DNA of 64,000 bases, taken from Cristatella mucedo. Lineage: Eukaryota; Bryozoa; Phylactolaemata; Cristatellidae. Location of the stretch: contig WPIO01000071.1 in NCBI GenBank assembly GCA_009760855.2, positions 1,686,001 to 1,750,000 on the forward strand, written 5' to 3'. Position numbers and translations under genes: made by a program. Positions within the stretch are counted from its first letter, which is position 1; each line of letters begins with the position of its first letter. The notes below the pieces were generated by a model. It was not told where the DNA came from, ran no database searches, and was given only the letters and a program-made list of their open reading frames with translations. Positions 23,680 to 54,900 of this stretch are shown piece by piece.

Positions 23680-24124
23680 TTAATATTCCGTTTTTCCGAA
23701 CGCTACTGTTGAGGTCTGGTCGTTCTTCGTGCCTTGCGAAATTGCTCGCTCGCGGCGGCTGCCAACAAAGCGGACGAAGACTTCGCCGCTCGCTGCGGCA
23801 CAGAGCTCGCCCGCTCCACGTCGCGTTTACGTCGACGGCGCTCTGCCGAACGCCGCCGCCGCGAAAAGCAGGTTACTCGGGCGCATAAGCAGCCACCGCC
23901 GGCACTCGGCGCCCGCAGACGTGGCATTAGCGGTCACGCGGCGGGTGCGTACAAAAGGCCAGCGTTCCAGCGTAACCGCTGGAGCGATAAATCGCGTAAG
24001 CGTTCCAAAACGAAAGCGAGACGCCGCCGGCGGCAGCTGCTGCAGGCCGTTCGCGCACTAGACTTGACGCTGCCAGAAACGGCGGCGGCCGCCATTCACC
24101 AGGCGCTTCGCTTGTTCGTCGCGT
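23680..24124. other. GC-rich DNA with a basic open frame, gene status unclear
   Basis: The + frame from 23,734 to a TAA at 24,126 reads Arg/Lys-rich, then LLQAVRALDLTLPETAAAAIHQALRL. It looks compositionally less random than its neighbours but no family, promoter or splice pairs are visible. Confidence 0.2.
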
Positions 24125-24304
24125 AAATAAATAAATGCTAGCTGATTTAACTTAGCCTCTTTTGTATAGCGACAGAAGAGCCTTTACGGATATCACCACC
24201 GCTTGCAGTGGCGATAAAGGATCGCCCACTGCAGGATTCGAGCCCACGACCTCGTGGCCGAGGTCGTGAAAAGCAACCGCCTTACCTAGTGAGCCATTAC
24301 GGCT
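24125..24304 (-). mobile_element. SINE-A copy
   Basis: Full-length minus-strand copy with B box GGCTCGAATCC and (ATTT)n tail. Confidence 0.9.
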
Positions 24305-25180
24305 TGCGGTATACCGGAAATCAGATGTGGCAATCGCTCGCGGCAGCACGAGAGCCGTGTTCTCGCACAGGCGCGAGAGCGCACACATAGAGGGACGCAC
24401 AAGCTCAATCGAACGCGCCCGCACGCGAACAGACGAACGATTATAAAGCGATCTATTCGTCGCCGCAGCAGCGATCGGGCAGTAGTGAAGATGGCCGCGA
24501 ACTGAGAGTGGTTACTACCGGCCGAAGCACGATCGCCTCGCGTGCCCGCCTCCCTCTGTCTACCTTTCACGAGAATGAATCTCATCGAGTAGCTCCCGGT
24601 TCGGATCGCCTCGCGGCTCGGCGTTCGTTCACTCGGCGGCGGCGCCATCGCGCCATCGCGCTCGCGAAAGCCCAGCCAGCCAGCCGCCGCCTCTCAAACG
24701 CCTCGCGGCTCGGCGCCATCGCGCTGAGCCGCGGCATCAGGGTGGCAAAACCGTCAGATTTGCGAAACCATCGGCCGTTGCCGTGCTCAGCCGTCGAAGC
24801 AGCTTGGCTCTGCTGCTGCAGCTTGGCCGGCTCCAGCTTTGACCTCTAGACATTGTAAGCTGTGCGTTTATTTTAGCACCGTCAGTCAGGCCTGTCTGCA
24901 TAGCAGCCGGGCCGATGTAGCAGATCATAGCAGTCGGGCGATCGCCGATGAGCTTGGAGGCTGGGAGGAGGGAGAGATGGCAGGCTCAGATCTGCATGTG
25001 GCCAGAGCGGGACGGCGGGGCTCAGACGTGGATCTCTCGCGCTTGCGAGCTGCTTCGCACGAACTCGGCAGAGGAAGCCATTGAGAGGAGAAACGAACCA
25101 AAGAAAAGGCCACGATCGCCATCGCTGCCTGGGACGGCTGGGGGGGGGGGGGGCAGGAGGGGGCGGAGCTCGAAGGAAAC
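24305..25180. other. Unique DNA downstream of the hydrolase gene
   Basis: Contains the likely poly(A) signal at 24,867 and a 14-nt G run at 25,141. No other gene recognised. Confidence 0.35.
24867..24872 (-). terminator. Likely poly(A) signal of the hydrolase gene
   Basis: AATAAA on the minus strand (TTTATT on +), about 520 nt past the stop codon of the hydrolase gene. It is the first canonical hexamer downstream that I noticed. Assignment is by position only. Confidence 0.45.
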
Positions 25181-25394
25181 TCAACGGTACCAAAAAACCA
25201 GTTCGAATGCGTAGAAAAAAATAGTTTTCACGGTCGGCCTCGGAGATCCGGGTCGGATCCGAACAATGGCGTCTCGCCGGCCGGCTTGCAGACGGTCGAC
25301 TTTGAGCAGGACTCGGTTTCGCAAACGAGGCAACACACTTCCGCCACCGCCGCCGAACGGAGCCGAACTTCGCAGCAGACGCTTCTGCGTCGGC

Positions 25395-43938
<18,544 letters not shown>

Positions 43939-45868
43939 TTTTAAGGCATTCAATTTCCGGCAGCGACTGCAGTGGTAAGGAATAATGCACGCGGTGTTCG
44001 CGTCTCAGCTTGCAGCTAGCCACTGACACCAGGCGGACGGAAAGCGGAACTCCAACAGAATGTCAGTACAGCGATTCCAATGAGCCAGACCTTTGATCTG
44101 AAAAGCGTAAATGTATTTTACATCTGTAGTTTTAATTAAGGTTAATTTATATTCATATTAAGCAACTATTCTGTACTAATATACCTTGTAGGTTGACGCT
44201 GAAACCTTGAGCGCCCGCGGATGTGCACCCTCGCCATATTGGATAGTTGATTTGCGTTCGGTAAACGGCTAAGCTCGAATACGCCTAGCTGTTGTAGCTA
44301 ATATGCAGCCGACGGCGTGTCCCTGAATATTCTTTTACAAGCCCAGGAGCGTCGCAAGTATGATATTAACGATACAGATATGGCTATTGAGCTGTACTAG
44401 TGAGCTTGTCTTTTGCATGAGTGTTGTTGTCAGTTTAATCTGGCGAACTTTACTGGCAACTTTGAACAGACAAGAGCTTGGTAATGTTCTTGGCTTGGCC
44501 GCCCGATTTGATAGTATTTAATTTCAGGTGTGTCTCATTTTTCGCGTTGATTGCTCGTGGGTGTTGCTTTCCTGGACTGATAAATTGCGTGGACGCTCGG
44601 TTTACTGCCTGGCGGCTAATTTCCTTTACCGGCATGTGCCAAGAGCCAAGACAAGAGATCAAGAGATTTATTAGTTATTATTATTATTATTATTGAGCCG
44701 TGATGGTTTAGTTGCTTCGTGACTGCGATGGATGGTGGAGACTTATGGAGATGGGGTGTTTATAAACGATAGGGTTTTCAAGCGATCTCTAGTGAACAGA
44801 CGAACGCCTTTGTTAGCTGCTCACCTCGGCATGCCCTCTCGCCCCCTCGTTTGGGATCCGTTGGGATCGTTTTGCGTTTGCAGCAAGATGGTGTAGGCAG
44901 TTTTCGCGGTCACCAACCGCTGCACGCAGTAGTAGTTCACCCTCTCTCACCCCAAACGACTGTGGCTTGGCTCGGGTTCGTGTCTCTGCAGACCTGCGTT
45001 AATTCAGTCTTTCTGCAAGCGCACGTGTTTCCCGCCACTTTGAGCGCTCAGTTGTCATTTGTCGGTGCCGTACGTAGCTACCAGGGTGCCTCTTTTATTC
45101 GACCAGCACTGGCTAATAATAAGACTAATACACGATATAGCGCCCTCAGATAACTCAAAAATCTCTCCAGACACTTCACATTTGCTGCAAAGGAAGCACG
45201 ATCGAATGGTGAGTGGTACTATGCTTAATAAACAACATTAATAACATGGTTAGGAGTGACATGCACAGAGTCAGCATGCAAGTGTGGTTAGTGGCAGCAT
45301 GGTCAGTTTCAACGTGCATGAGCACATAAAGGACGAAACAGGGACTCACTAAATGCTGTGATAGATAGATGCGTTTTTAGTTTCTTTTTAAATGTGGTCA
45401 AGTCAGGGGATGTCGTGACGAAAGTCAGAAGTGAGGTCCATGATTTGGGAGCAATGGACTAAATGCACGGTCTCCGAAGGATTTAAGGTTTGTACCGGGT
45501 ATAGGTAAACAATTTTATTCCGAAAAGCGAGTGGTGCGATGCTTAGCCTTGTGAGGGAGTAGATCGGATAGGCAGGCTGGAGCCAAAGAATAAAGGAGCC
45601 TACAAGTGACTGACAGAACCTTTAAGTCGACGCTTTGCTTGACTGTGAGCCAGTGAAGGGTCAGCTAGAAGATGTTTGATGTGGCAACTGTGATGCTCAC
45701 GACAGGCAAGCCTAGCTGCAGAGTTTGGAACCAGCTTTAAGCCCATCGAGCCTGCATTTATCATGTGATACTCTAATGCCGCTGCCAGCGCGCTGAGCCG
45801 GCTGATATCCGTGACATTCAATTCCTAGGCCTCCTCGGCCATTTTTAATAGCTGCCGTCTTGTTGCAG
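43939..45868. promoter_or_regulatory. Shared upstream region of the divergent hydrolase and WTAP genes
   Basis: This is the interval between the two start codons. It contains a minus-strand LINE-A 3' fragment (about 45,115-45,790) and otherwise unique DNA. No TATA box is convincing. CCATATTGG-like (44,236) and GGCCATTTTTA (45,837) elements next to the two ends resemble YY1-type sites, which is weak evidence. Confidence 0.3.
45115..45790 (-). mobile_element. LINE-A 3' fragment upstream of WTAP
   Basis: Minus strand: degraded C-terminal ORF (PNSAARLACREHHSCHIKHLLAD), 3' UTR and terminus; no long TTA tail. Confidence 0.85.
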
Positions 45869-45920
45869 GTGATCGAGCACCTCTTTGGTCATGGCCGACG
45901 ATGGGCCCGCAGCCAAGAAG
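45869..45920 (+). CDS. WTAP: WTAP first coding exon, with 22 nt of 5' UTR
   Basis: The ATG at 45891 opens MADDGPAAKK, which matches the family start ending in PKK, and the donor is AAG|GTCAGT after 45920. A pyrimidine-rich stretch ending TTGTTGCAG at 45868 looks like an acceptor, so an upstream non-coding exon and a 5' UTR intron are likely. The transcription start was not located. Confidence 0.85.
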
Positions 45921-48900
45921 GTCAGTGGGTTGCTTTTTGTAACCTATACGCACGAGTTGCAGCTTGTTCTATTCATTCGTCGCATAGCCAGATGGTGCTT
46001 GCAGCCCCAGAGCTTTAGAGGTGCTGCAGGCATCTGCCCTCCCTCCCTCCCTGCCCCCCAGGTTAGGGATAATGACCCCAAGGTTAGAGAGACGACCCCA
46101 AGGTTAGAGGGCGCTTTCGATCGGTGAGTCGAGACTTACATTTGTAGCTTAAAAGCTTCGTTCACGACAGCCAAATTACAATTTTAGTCCTCATCGCGGG
46201 GCTTCTAAGAATGGGGACAGCAAGAGAGCCGGTCTGCTGTAGTACCTGCTCTAATGCCCTTTGCCTCTGTGATTAGGTCGCTGCTAAATTGGTGGCTGGG
46301 GTCTTTTGCACACGCGTGGGCGAGCAATTCTTCACTGCTACTTCTATGCTACTCACTACCTCAACTGCTCTCCTGACTCTGCTATGCTTGCCACTTTCTC
46401 TTTGTTGTGTGAGACGAAGTCTGTTGGCTACTGAATACGTACCGAAAGCCGCTTAGGCTGTGAGTGCACCATACAAAACTCTCGTGCGAAACACCCACAT
46501 GGTCTTTATGACTTTGTGGAGTTACTGACGGAGATACATTACCTGGCTGGCCTTGATCTTTTCTAGACGGCATGGCCCTCTTGGTCAACGTAAGAGAAGG
46601 GGCTTCAGTCGTTTGTCCCCCTATGTATTCTCCAAGCTCACCGACTCCTATCTAGTTGTTGATATTGAAAGCCTTTCCCTGATAAAATGCCACTAGTGGC
46701 TCTACTTGATTTTAATCCTAACGCCGAACGGTAGGTGTTAAGGGATCGGGAAATCAAAGTATAAGTTGGAAAGTAGAGACAGTGAGCTGCCGTGGTCTTG
46801 TGGAAATGTATTGCCGAGCTGGTTCGGTCTAGCAGTTAAGATACTCGCCTCGACCAAGGTCTGACTGAGGTCGTGGGCTCGAGCCCCGAGGCATATGAAG
46901 CATGTGAATCGCCTGAATAGAGATTGTTCTCTTTGACAAAGCGCACTGTGCGCCCCCGCCCAGACGGCCTATGGTTTACCACAGACATTAAACTAGCCAA
47001 GTCTACTAAACGAAAGCTTGAAAAGGCATACAAAAGATCCGGACTAACTGTCCATCGACAGGCATATGAAGACTACTGTAGGTCGTACCAATCGATCCTA
47101 GCAAAGGCTAAGTCTAGCTTCTATAGAAACATTGTTGAATCACAGATGCACAATCCTAAAATGCTGATGTCGACAATAAACCATCTCCTCAACCGTTCCC
47201 AGGTTAGCTCCTTACCAGATGATCCTTGTGATGATCTAGCCGATCGCTTCTCTCGATTCTTTGTGCAGAAGATAGACAAAATCAGGGAATCCATCCCTGC
47301 GATGATAACCTTCCCACTAGAATGCTGTTCCTCGGTTCCTGGCTGCGCCTCAATGTCTGCATTTAAACAGGTCACTAGTGATGTAGTCCTAAAGCTCGTA
47401 TCTCAATCAAAGAAGAAACAAGTCCACTGGACCCTATTCCCACTGTCCTGCTCCTACGTTGCATTGATCTGCTGCTGCCATGCATAACCAACATCATTAA
47501 TATGTCATTAGCCTCAGGTCAGGTCCCAGCACCTTTCAAAAAAGCTGTAGTCAGGCCACTTCTCAAGAAAACTACACTTGACCAAGAGAACTTAAGCAAC
47601 TACCGCCCAGTCTCCCTTCTACCATTCCTATCAAAGACACTGGAACAGGTCGTGGCAGACCAGCTGAACTCGTATATCGAAACCTCACACCTTGCTAGTA
47701 AGTTCCAGTCTGGCTTTAGAGCTAATCACTCCACAGAGTCAGCATTGCTTCGGGTATACAACGACCTACTTAGGAATGCAGACATGGGTAGAGTGTCTCT
47801 TCTTGTTTTGCTCGATCTTGCGGCAGCTTTTGATACCATCGATCACAAAGTACTTCTAGAGCGCCTCTCATCTCGCCTGGGCATCACTGGCACTGCTCTG
47901 CAGTGGTTCAGGTCCTATCTCAGTGGGAGACTCCAGTGTGTTGACGTGAATGGACAAAGATCATCTGAAGTACCTCTAAAATATGGAGTACCTCAGGGCT
48001 CTGTGCTAGGTCCGGTCCTTTTCACGGTTTATACTCTCCCTTTTGCTGATATGATTGCCAAGCACAATCTAGGCTTTCACTTTTATGCGGATGACACTCA
48101 GTTGTACCTTTGCTTTGATCCCTCCCAGCCTTCGAGCACCTCAAATTCTCTCAACTCACTTGCTGCATGCATTGATGACATCCGATCATGGATGGCAGCA
48201 AATTTTCTAAAACTAAACGATGATAAAACTAACTGACTAGTTATGGGCAAACCTAGTGTTATTCAGAAATTGGAAAGGCTGACTTTCAAAATTGGCTCTG
48301 CCAGCATATCTCCAGTTGAATCAGCTCGAAATCTAGGTGTCATATTCCAAAGCGACCTCTCGTTAGACGACCACATCAGCTCCACAGTCAAATCAGCCTA
48401 TTTTCAGCTTCATAACATTGCTAAAATTCGGGCTTGTTTAGATAAGGATACCACGTCCAAGTTGGTCCATGCATTCGTGACATCTCGTCTCGACTTCTGC
48501 AACTCACTGCTTACAGGCCTACCAGCATGTGCGATCAGGCGATTGCAGCTTGTGCAAAACTCTGCAGCTAGACTTGTCTGTCGTGAGCGTCGCAGTTGCC
48601 ACATTACTCCACTTCTCGCCGACCTGCACTGGTTACCAGTCAAGCAACGGATTGACTTCAAGGTTATGTCGCTCACTTTTAGGTCCCTTCATTCTATCTC
48701 TCCAGCCTATCTCTATGGTATACTCCCCCATCAGGCCAAGCATCGTACCACCCGCTTTTCGGAATCCAACAGTCTACTAATACCTCGTACAAACCTTAAA
48801 TCCTTTGGAGACCGTGCATTTAGCTCGTATGCTCCCACAGCCTGGAACTCCCTCCCGACCTGCATCAGAACATCCCCTGACCTGACCACATTTAAAAGAA

Positions 48901-51900
48901 ACTTAAAAACATACCTATTTAGGACAGCATTTAGTGGGTCCTTGTGATTCGTCCTCGATGTGCTTATGCGTGCTGACACTGTTCATGCTGCCACTAACCA
49001 CATTTGCATGCTGACCCAGTGCATGTAACCCTAACCATGTTATTCATTTTGTTTGTTTTTCAAGCATGATTTTACTTACTATTCTATTGCGTATCACTTT
49101 GCAGCAAATGTAAAGCGCCTAGAAAGAGATTAAGTTCTCTGAGGGCGCTTTATTAAGTGCAATATTATTATTATTATTATTTGGGCGCTATATAAATGAA
49201 TTATGTGTGTGTCCGCGCGTGTGTGTGTAGCATTTCTGGCCCCAAAAAATTAGCACTATGCTCAACCTGCTTGGTGGGCTTTCTGATGATGCCACCACTC
49301 GCTTTGTGATGTAATCAGTAGTGTGCATGCATTGGTGGGTATTTACTGATGCTACACATGTTTTGTTATGTCTTTATCAGCAGCTAGCCGTGATGGCACA
49401 CTAGGTAAGGCGGTTGCTTTCACGACCTCGGTTCCGAGGTCGTGGGTTCGATTCCTGTGGTGGGCGACCCTTTATCGCCACTGCATGCGGTGGTGATAGC
49501 CGTAAAAGGCTCTTCTGTCGCTATACAAAAAGAGGCTGTTTAATCAGCTAGGATTTATTTATTTACTACCGACGTGGGAGTTATTTTTAGCTAGCTCTGT
49601 GCCTCCCACGTCTAGTACATCTATTCCAGCTGCTATGGACGCCTACCAGAATAGGGTAACTGTTGGTATTTTAGGTTGCTATGCATTGCAAAATGCTTTT
49701 TATATATTATAAGCACATTAAGTTTTCGGGTTGTGTGATTTGCTTTTGGCATTGACAATGGCAAAGAAGGCAGGCTGGCCTCCGCCATCAGTACTTGTAT
49801 GTTGCTAGCCTGCTTTGGTTGCTGACAATAGCAGCAGGCTCACAGCTCATTGGCTAACAAATCTGAATTCTGGACATCCTAGGCAGTTTGAATAGGTAAT
49901 TGATAAGGCTCCATTTTATGTCATCTATCGGCTTTTTTCCATGCATCAGCTGCCATTGTGTCCATTGCTGCTCTTGGTCTCTCCTCTCAACAGACTTCTT
50001 GGACTTCTCCCTCCGTGTTACCTCGTACCGGTGACTGAACCAAAAAAAATTGATGGTGCCAAACTAAAAAAAAAGTGGGCATTCAAAATGCCCTGGAGCC
50101 AGCCAGTGTTTATATGAGTGCCGTATTATTTTGCAAGCTCTCCCATCGTAACAGGAGCATGAGAGCAGATGCTGATGGAAGTTGTCAGTTGCCTTGTCCA
50201 CCCAGCCGATCCGGTCGCTGTGTTGTTGGCTCTCTGTAAATTTGACAACAGTAGTTTCATTATAGTTGGCTGTGTGTGGCAGATTGGGATCGTGGTCATT
50301 TTGGCACACTGGCCCGAAAGCCTTGTAAGGAGGCAGAAGCTGAACTTTCTTACCTCCAGCAAAATACAAACCCATAGCAAATCGAGGTTCAGTCATGTGT
50401 CTTCGTTGCTGGAGCAGCTGCAATGATGCAGGTTGATCAACAGATGTAGAGAGACATTCTTACTCTGACCGGCAAGGCTCGCTGCGGCCTAGCTCCTTAT
50501 AAACCCTAGCTGAAATGCTGCACTAGATTTAGCTTGGTCGCACCAGCCCGCCCCCTCCCAGGTCTTCAATGGACAGTAAATTAGATGTTCCATTCCTATG
50601 CATAAAGACCATTGGTAGGAGAAGCTTTTGCTCTGCAGTTACTAGACGGTGGAACTCACTTGCTCAATTCTTAAGAAACGACATCGTTTCTGCTGCTGCC
50701 GACTGTGGCGAATCCTTTCCAGCCATCCGGAGCTGCCTTGTTTCAGGCTATTCACTTCCTCGACTGCCCTCCTGACAGCTATCCGTCTCAGTTTATCTTT
50801 GTTTTATGACGAAGTCTGTTGGCTACCATATGTACCGAAATCCGATAAGGCTTCGATCCGCCCCTAAGCTCTCCTGCATAACACCCACTTAGTCTGTGTG
50901 GCTCGGTGGAGTTAAACAGATAACAGATTACACAGATTACACATTAAACAGATTACACAACATTAGTTACATTTACAAGTGCTCCAATTGTATACTATAG
51001 AAGCTATCTCCTTGTTGCGCTGGGCAGTTGAAGGATGCTATGTCATTCAGGCGTCAAAGGCCGTCTGCCATCATGGCACGATGGCCACATCTGTCAGTGT
51101 GCTGAGTGGGAAAAATTTGCATCTTGCTTAAGTTTAGAGTTCTTGGTTTTGTTCTTATCTGGTGTTATCTGATGTCGAATTCTGTGGGAGCTGCAACCAA
51201 GTGCCAAACATTTGCTTTTAAGAGGCGCAGAACGTCCCCACGCTAAAACGGCCCGTGGCTACAGGTCGCATACTAAATATAGTGAGGATAATGCCAACTA
51301 TAATTGTGTGTTATCATTTACAACTGCACCAGTTCAGTTGACTTTCGGTTACTCATTTATCTTCGCCTGATCAATCGTCTGCAAACTTGTTTTGCTCGAG
51401 TCGGTGCACGCACACAACAATTTCGCATTACAGCACCACCATTTTGTCTTGCAAAGAAAGGTCGATTCTATTGTAAATAGGTTTAGGTTTTTGATAAGTT
51501 AAAAAAAACGAAGTACTAACATCTTTGACCTGGGCTGCTGGTCAGGCAGTGTAAATAAATGGTGCTGTATTGCTCTGTTTGAGCCCCAAGTTCAGGACCC
51601 AAAGTAAGAAGCCGTGTAATTATGTGACAAAAAGTCAAGTTTTTAAGGCCTGGTGACTATCATGTTTGCTTCTCTTTGCAATCCATTGCTTATTGTTGTG
51701 GTAAATTGTTTATCTGGATGTGTAGGCTTAGCCATAATTAAGCCATTAATGAACCTACCACAATTGTGGAGAATCTGCTTGTGAAAGGACTCCCATGAGC
51801 TGCTTGCTGCCTCCAAAGGCTCCTGTGCCCAACGGCTTCCAATTACGTATGCCCATGTCTGATTGCATGAACTGCCTTCCCAAGTTGCTGTTCTCTTAAG

Positions 51901-54900
51901 TAATGTAATGTATCTCTGCCTGTAACTCCACAAAGCCATGAAGACTATGTGGGTGTTATGCTGGAGAGTTTTGTATAACGCACTCACAGCCTAAACGGCT
52001 TTCGGTACGCATTCGGTAGCCAACAGACTTCGTCTCACGCAACAAAGAGAAAGTGGCAAGCATAGCAGAGTCAGGAGAGCAGCAGTTGAGGTAGTGAGTC
52101 GCATGGTAGTAGCAGCTCAGGAGAGCTGAAAAGGATGAGCCATAGTCGGCAGCTGGAGAGTACTACTAGCCTCTCACATAGCACATACTCTATGCTTGCA
52201 CAGCAGCTTCACACATTAGCCACCATTCCTAACGTGTCATCGATTCGCCTGCAGCATAAGTTGCATGTTCCGCCCTCTGCAGATGCGAGCTCGCAGTCTC
52301 AGCTGTGTGTGTGTGCCCTCTGTGTGCTGCAGGCTTGCCTGTCCATGGACGCCCTGGAAAAGCTCACCAAAGAAGAGCTAATTGCCAAATATGTAGAGCT
52401 GGCAGCATCTGCCGAGACAGCCTCCGGTAGGTGGAGCTGCTACCGCTACGATGTGCTGACTGCACACCGTAGACCCACTGTAGCACCCGTTGGTACGACT
52501 GCTGCTGCTGCGGGCCCAGCTGCTTGTGGGTGGGTGCGCATCGCCGCTGCGCTTGTACTTCCTTGCTTGCGAGTACGCACTAGCAGGAAGCAAGTTTGTG
52601 CACTTGTTCACTTGCTCATTTCAGTCAGAATACTTCTCCAGTCTCCTCTACCTGCATTACTGTATCGCTGCCTGTGTTTATGTAGCACCTGAGTCTTAGC
52701 TCAGGGGTCGAGGTCAAGCTCTGCTCGCTCTTCACGATCCGTGAAGGTCGCAGGTTCGAGTCCTGCAGTGGGCGAGCCTTTTTTGCCCACCCTTGGCCTC
52801 GGTTCGTTGCGCTGGCTGCGCAGCGAACGCAGTTTTGGCCGCGTCGGTGTTCTTCCTCTTTAATTTTGGCGCCGATCATTTCGTTGCCGACTTGTTGCGT
52901 GTCGCTCTAGCAGTGTCGCTTTATTGTAGCCGGCGAAGGCCGCGGCGGCACTGCAATCAGCGTCGCCGAGCTGGCGGCGCTGCGCGAATCTGAGGAGAAG
53001 CTGAGGCAGCAGCACGCGGAGGCGACGAGGCGCGAGAACATCCTCATCAAGACGCTCACCTCCAAGGAGCAGGAGCTAGCCGAGTGCGCGGTGAGTGAGT
53101 GGCCTTCTCTCCTCTCCCCCGCCCCCTTGCTCGGTCACGTGAGGCGTCGCAGTACACATTCTCGTGGGTGCACTGCAGTAGTATCACTGCTGCTGACCGA
53201 CCGACCTACCGATGATACTGTTTGTCGTACTATGTACTTGATGCTTTCGAGTTGTAAGCTCGATGTCTCCCCCCTCCCTCCATGTTGGCCTCATGATTGT
53301 GGCACATACCGAAGACTGGCGTTCAAAGTTAAAAACTTGACTTCTAGTAGCCATGGGTGTATAAGGTAGGCCACCAGCCTCCAAGTGCAATGCCTTTGAG
53401 GTGTTTTTTTAACCTTCATAACTCATAAATGTGTTTTGCCAGCTTATCTGAATATCCTATAGCCACTCTGCCCGCCCAGCCCAGCTGAAGGTCAAGTGAT
53501 GCTTTTTGCTGGAGCTGCTGTCACTGCTGCCTCGCTTTAGCTACTTCTTTCTGTGTGCCACTTCTGTTTGACCAGCTCCCCTATTTAGCCTTGTCCACAA
53601 GAAAGAAGCCTTCTAGCTAATTAAAGTCGTTCACAACACTGTCCAATACAGTCATCCATGCATAGACTGGCCTCATTCGAGGCCAGGCCTACCCACCGGA
53701 CCTACCCGACATTTAGTGCAGTGTTATCTAAATAAAATAAATACTAGCTGATTTAACAGCCTCTTTGGTATAGCGACAGAAGAGCCTTTACGGCTATCAC
53801 CACCGCTTGCAGTGGCGATAAAGGATCGCCCACCGCAGGATTCGAACCCACGACATCGGGTCCGAGGTCGTGAAATGCAACCGACTTACCTAGTGCGTCC
53901 ACCCCACCAGGCGTTCTGTGCAATCGAAGCAATGCCTCGATGAGTAGCTGAAGCTACCTATAGTGCTCTAGCACGTGTGAGTGGTGGGGGGATAGCGCAT
54001 TTGCACCTCTGTATAAGAGAGTGACTCAGCTCAAAAGCAGGCTACAGTGCTGGTTTGGCTCACCTAACGGCCAAGGTCTTGGGCTCGAGTTCTGCTGCAT
54101 AGATAAAGAACCTGGATAGAAATGGTTCTATTATGGTGCTGGTGAGAATGAATCATATTCATTTATATATTTGTCTCATTTACTCCAACTTTCCTTAATC
54201 AGCTATGGCATGGTGGCTCATAGGCAGGTTTTTATAACAAGCCTGTGTTATGTGCTTCACCACTATATAACTCGTAAGAGGGGTCAGATGCGTCCACATT
54301 GATGCACCGATGATCTGCTCGAACTTTGGTAATGTATTTGATTGTGTGTGATTGGTGGGTCCGACTGGTGTGCATTTCGTCCAGCCTAGCCTAGACCAGC
54401 AACATGAGTTTATTTACACAGGCTTTGGTTCCTACTAATTAAATAGGATCATGTAGATACAGCTTCGACTTGCCCGCAGCACAGCCCCCAGCCCTGTGCT
54501 AGAGCAACGGCTGCCATTGGCAAGCTTGATGCCGCGATGCTGTCTTATTGATGCCATTTTCGTTAGGGAATAGTCAGCTGTAGACGTTGCATAGTGCTTC
54601 AGAGTAGGACCTGAGATCTCCTGGGAAATTTCTCTGCTGCTGCACTCAAATTAGTTGGTTTGTCCGTGTGTTGGCTATTAACATGTTGCAATCGTCCGTG
54701 TACGAATTGTGTTCATTAATAATAATGATAATAATAATAAAAATATATTTTTATAGCTACCTCAGAGTGCTTAATCTCTATCTAGGCACTTTACATATGT
54801 GTATTTGCTATGTCCCGGGATAGACAGCAGTCGCAGCCAGCGTGTCCGAATGCATCGAAAAGAAATCCGTGTAATCTCGCGATCCAGGAGAAATCATCAG

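Noticed and set aside
49386-49470. tRNA gene at the SINE-A head
   Set aside because: B box is exact, but the unit recurs in many copies with the same body and tail, so it is a SINE.
52690-52787. tRNA gene
   Set aside because: A- and B-box-like words are present but no acceptor stem or cloverleaf; it fits a SINE head.
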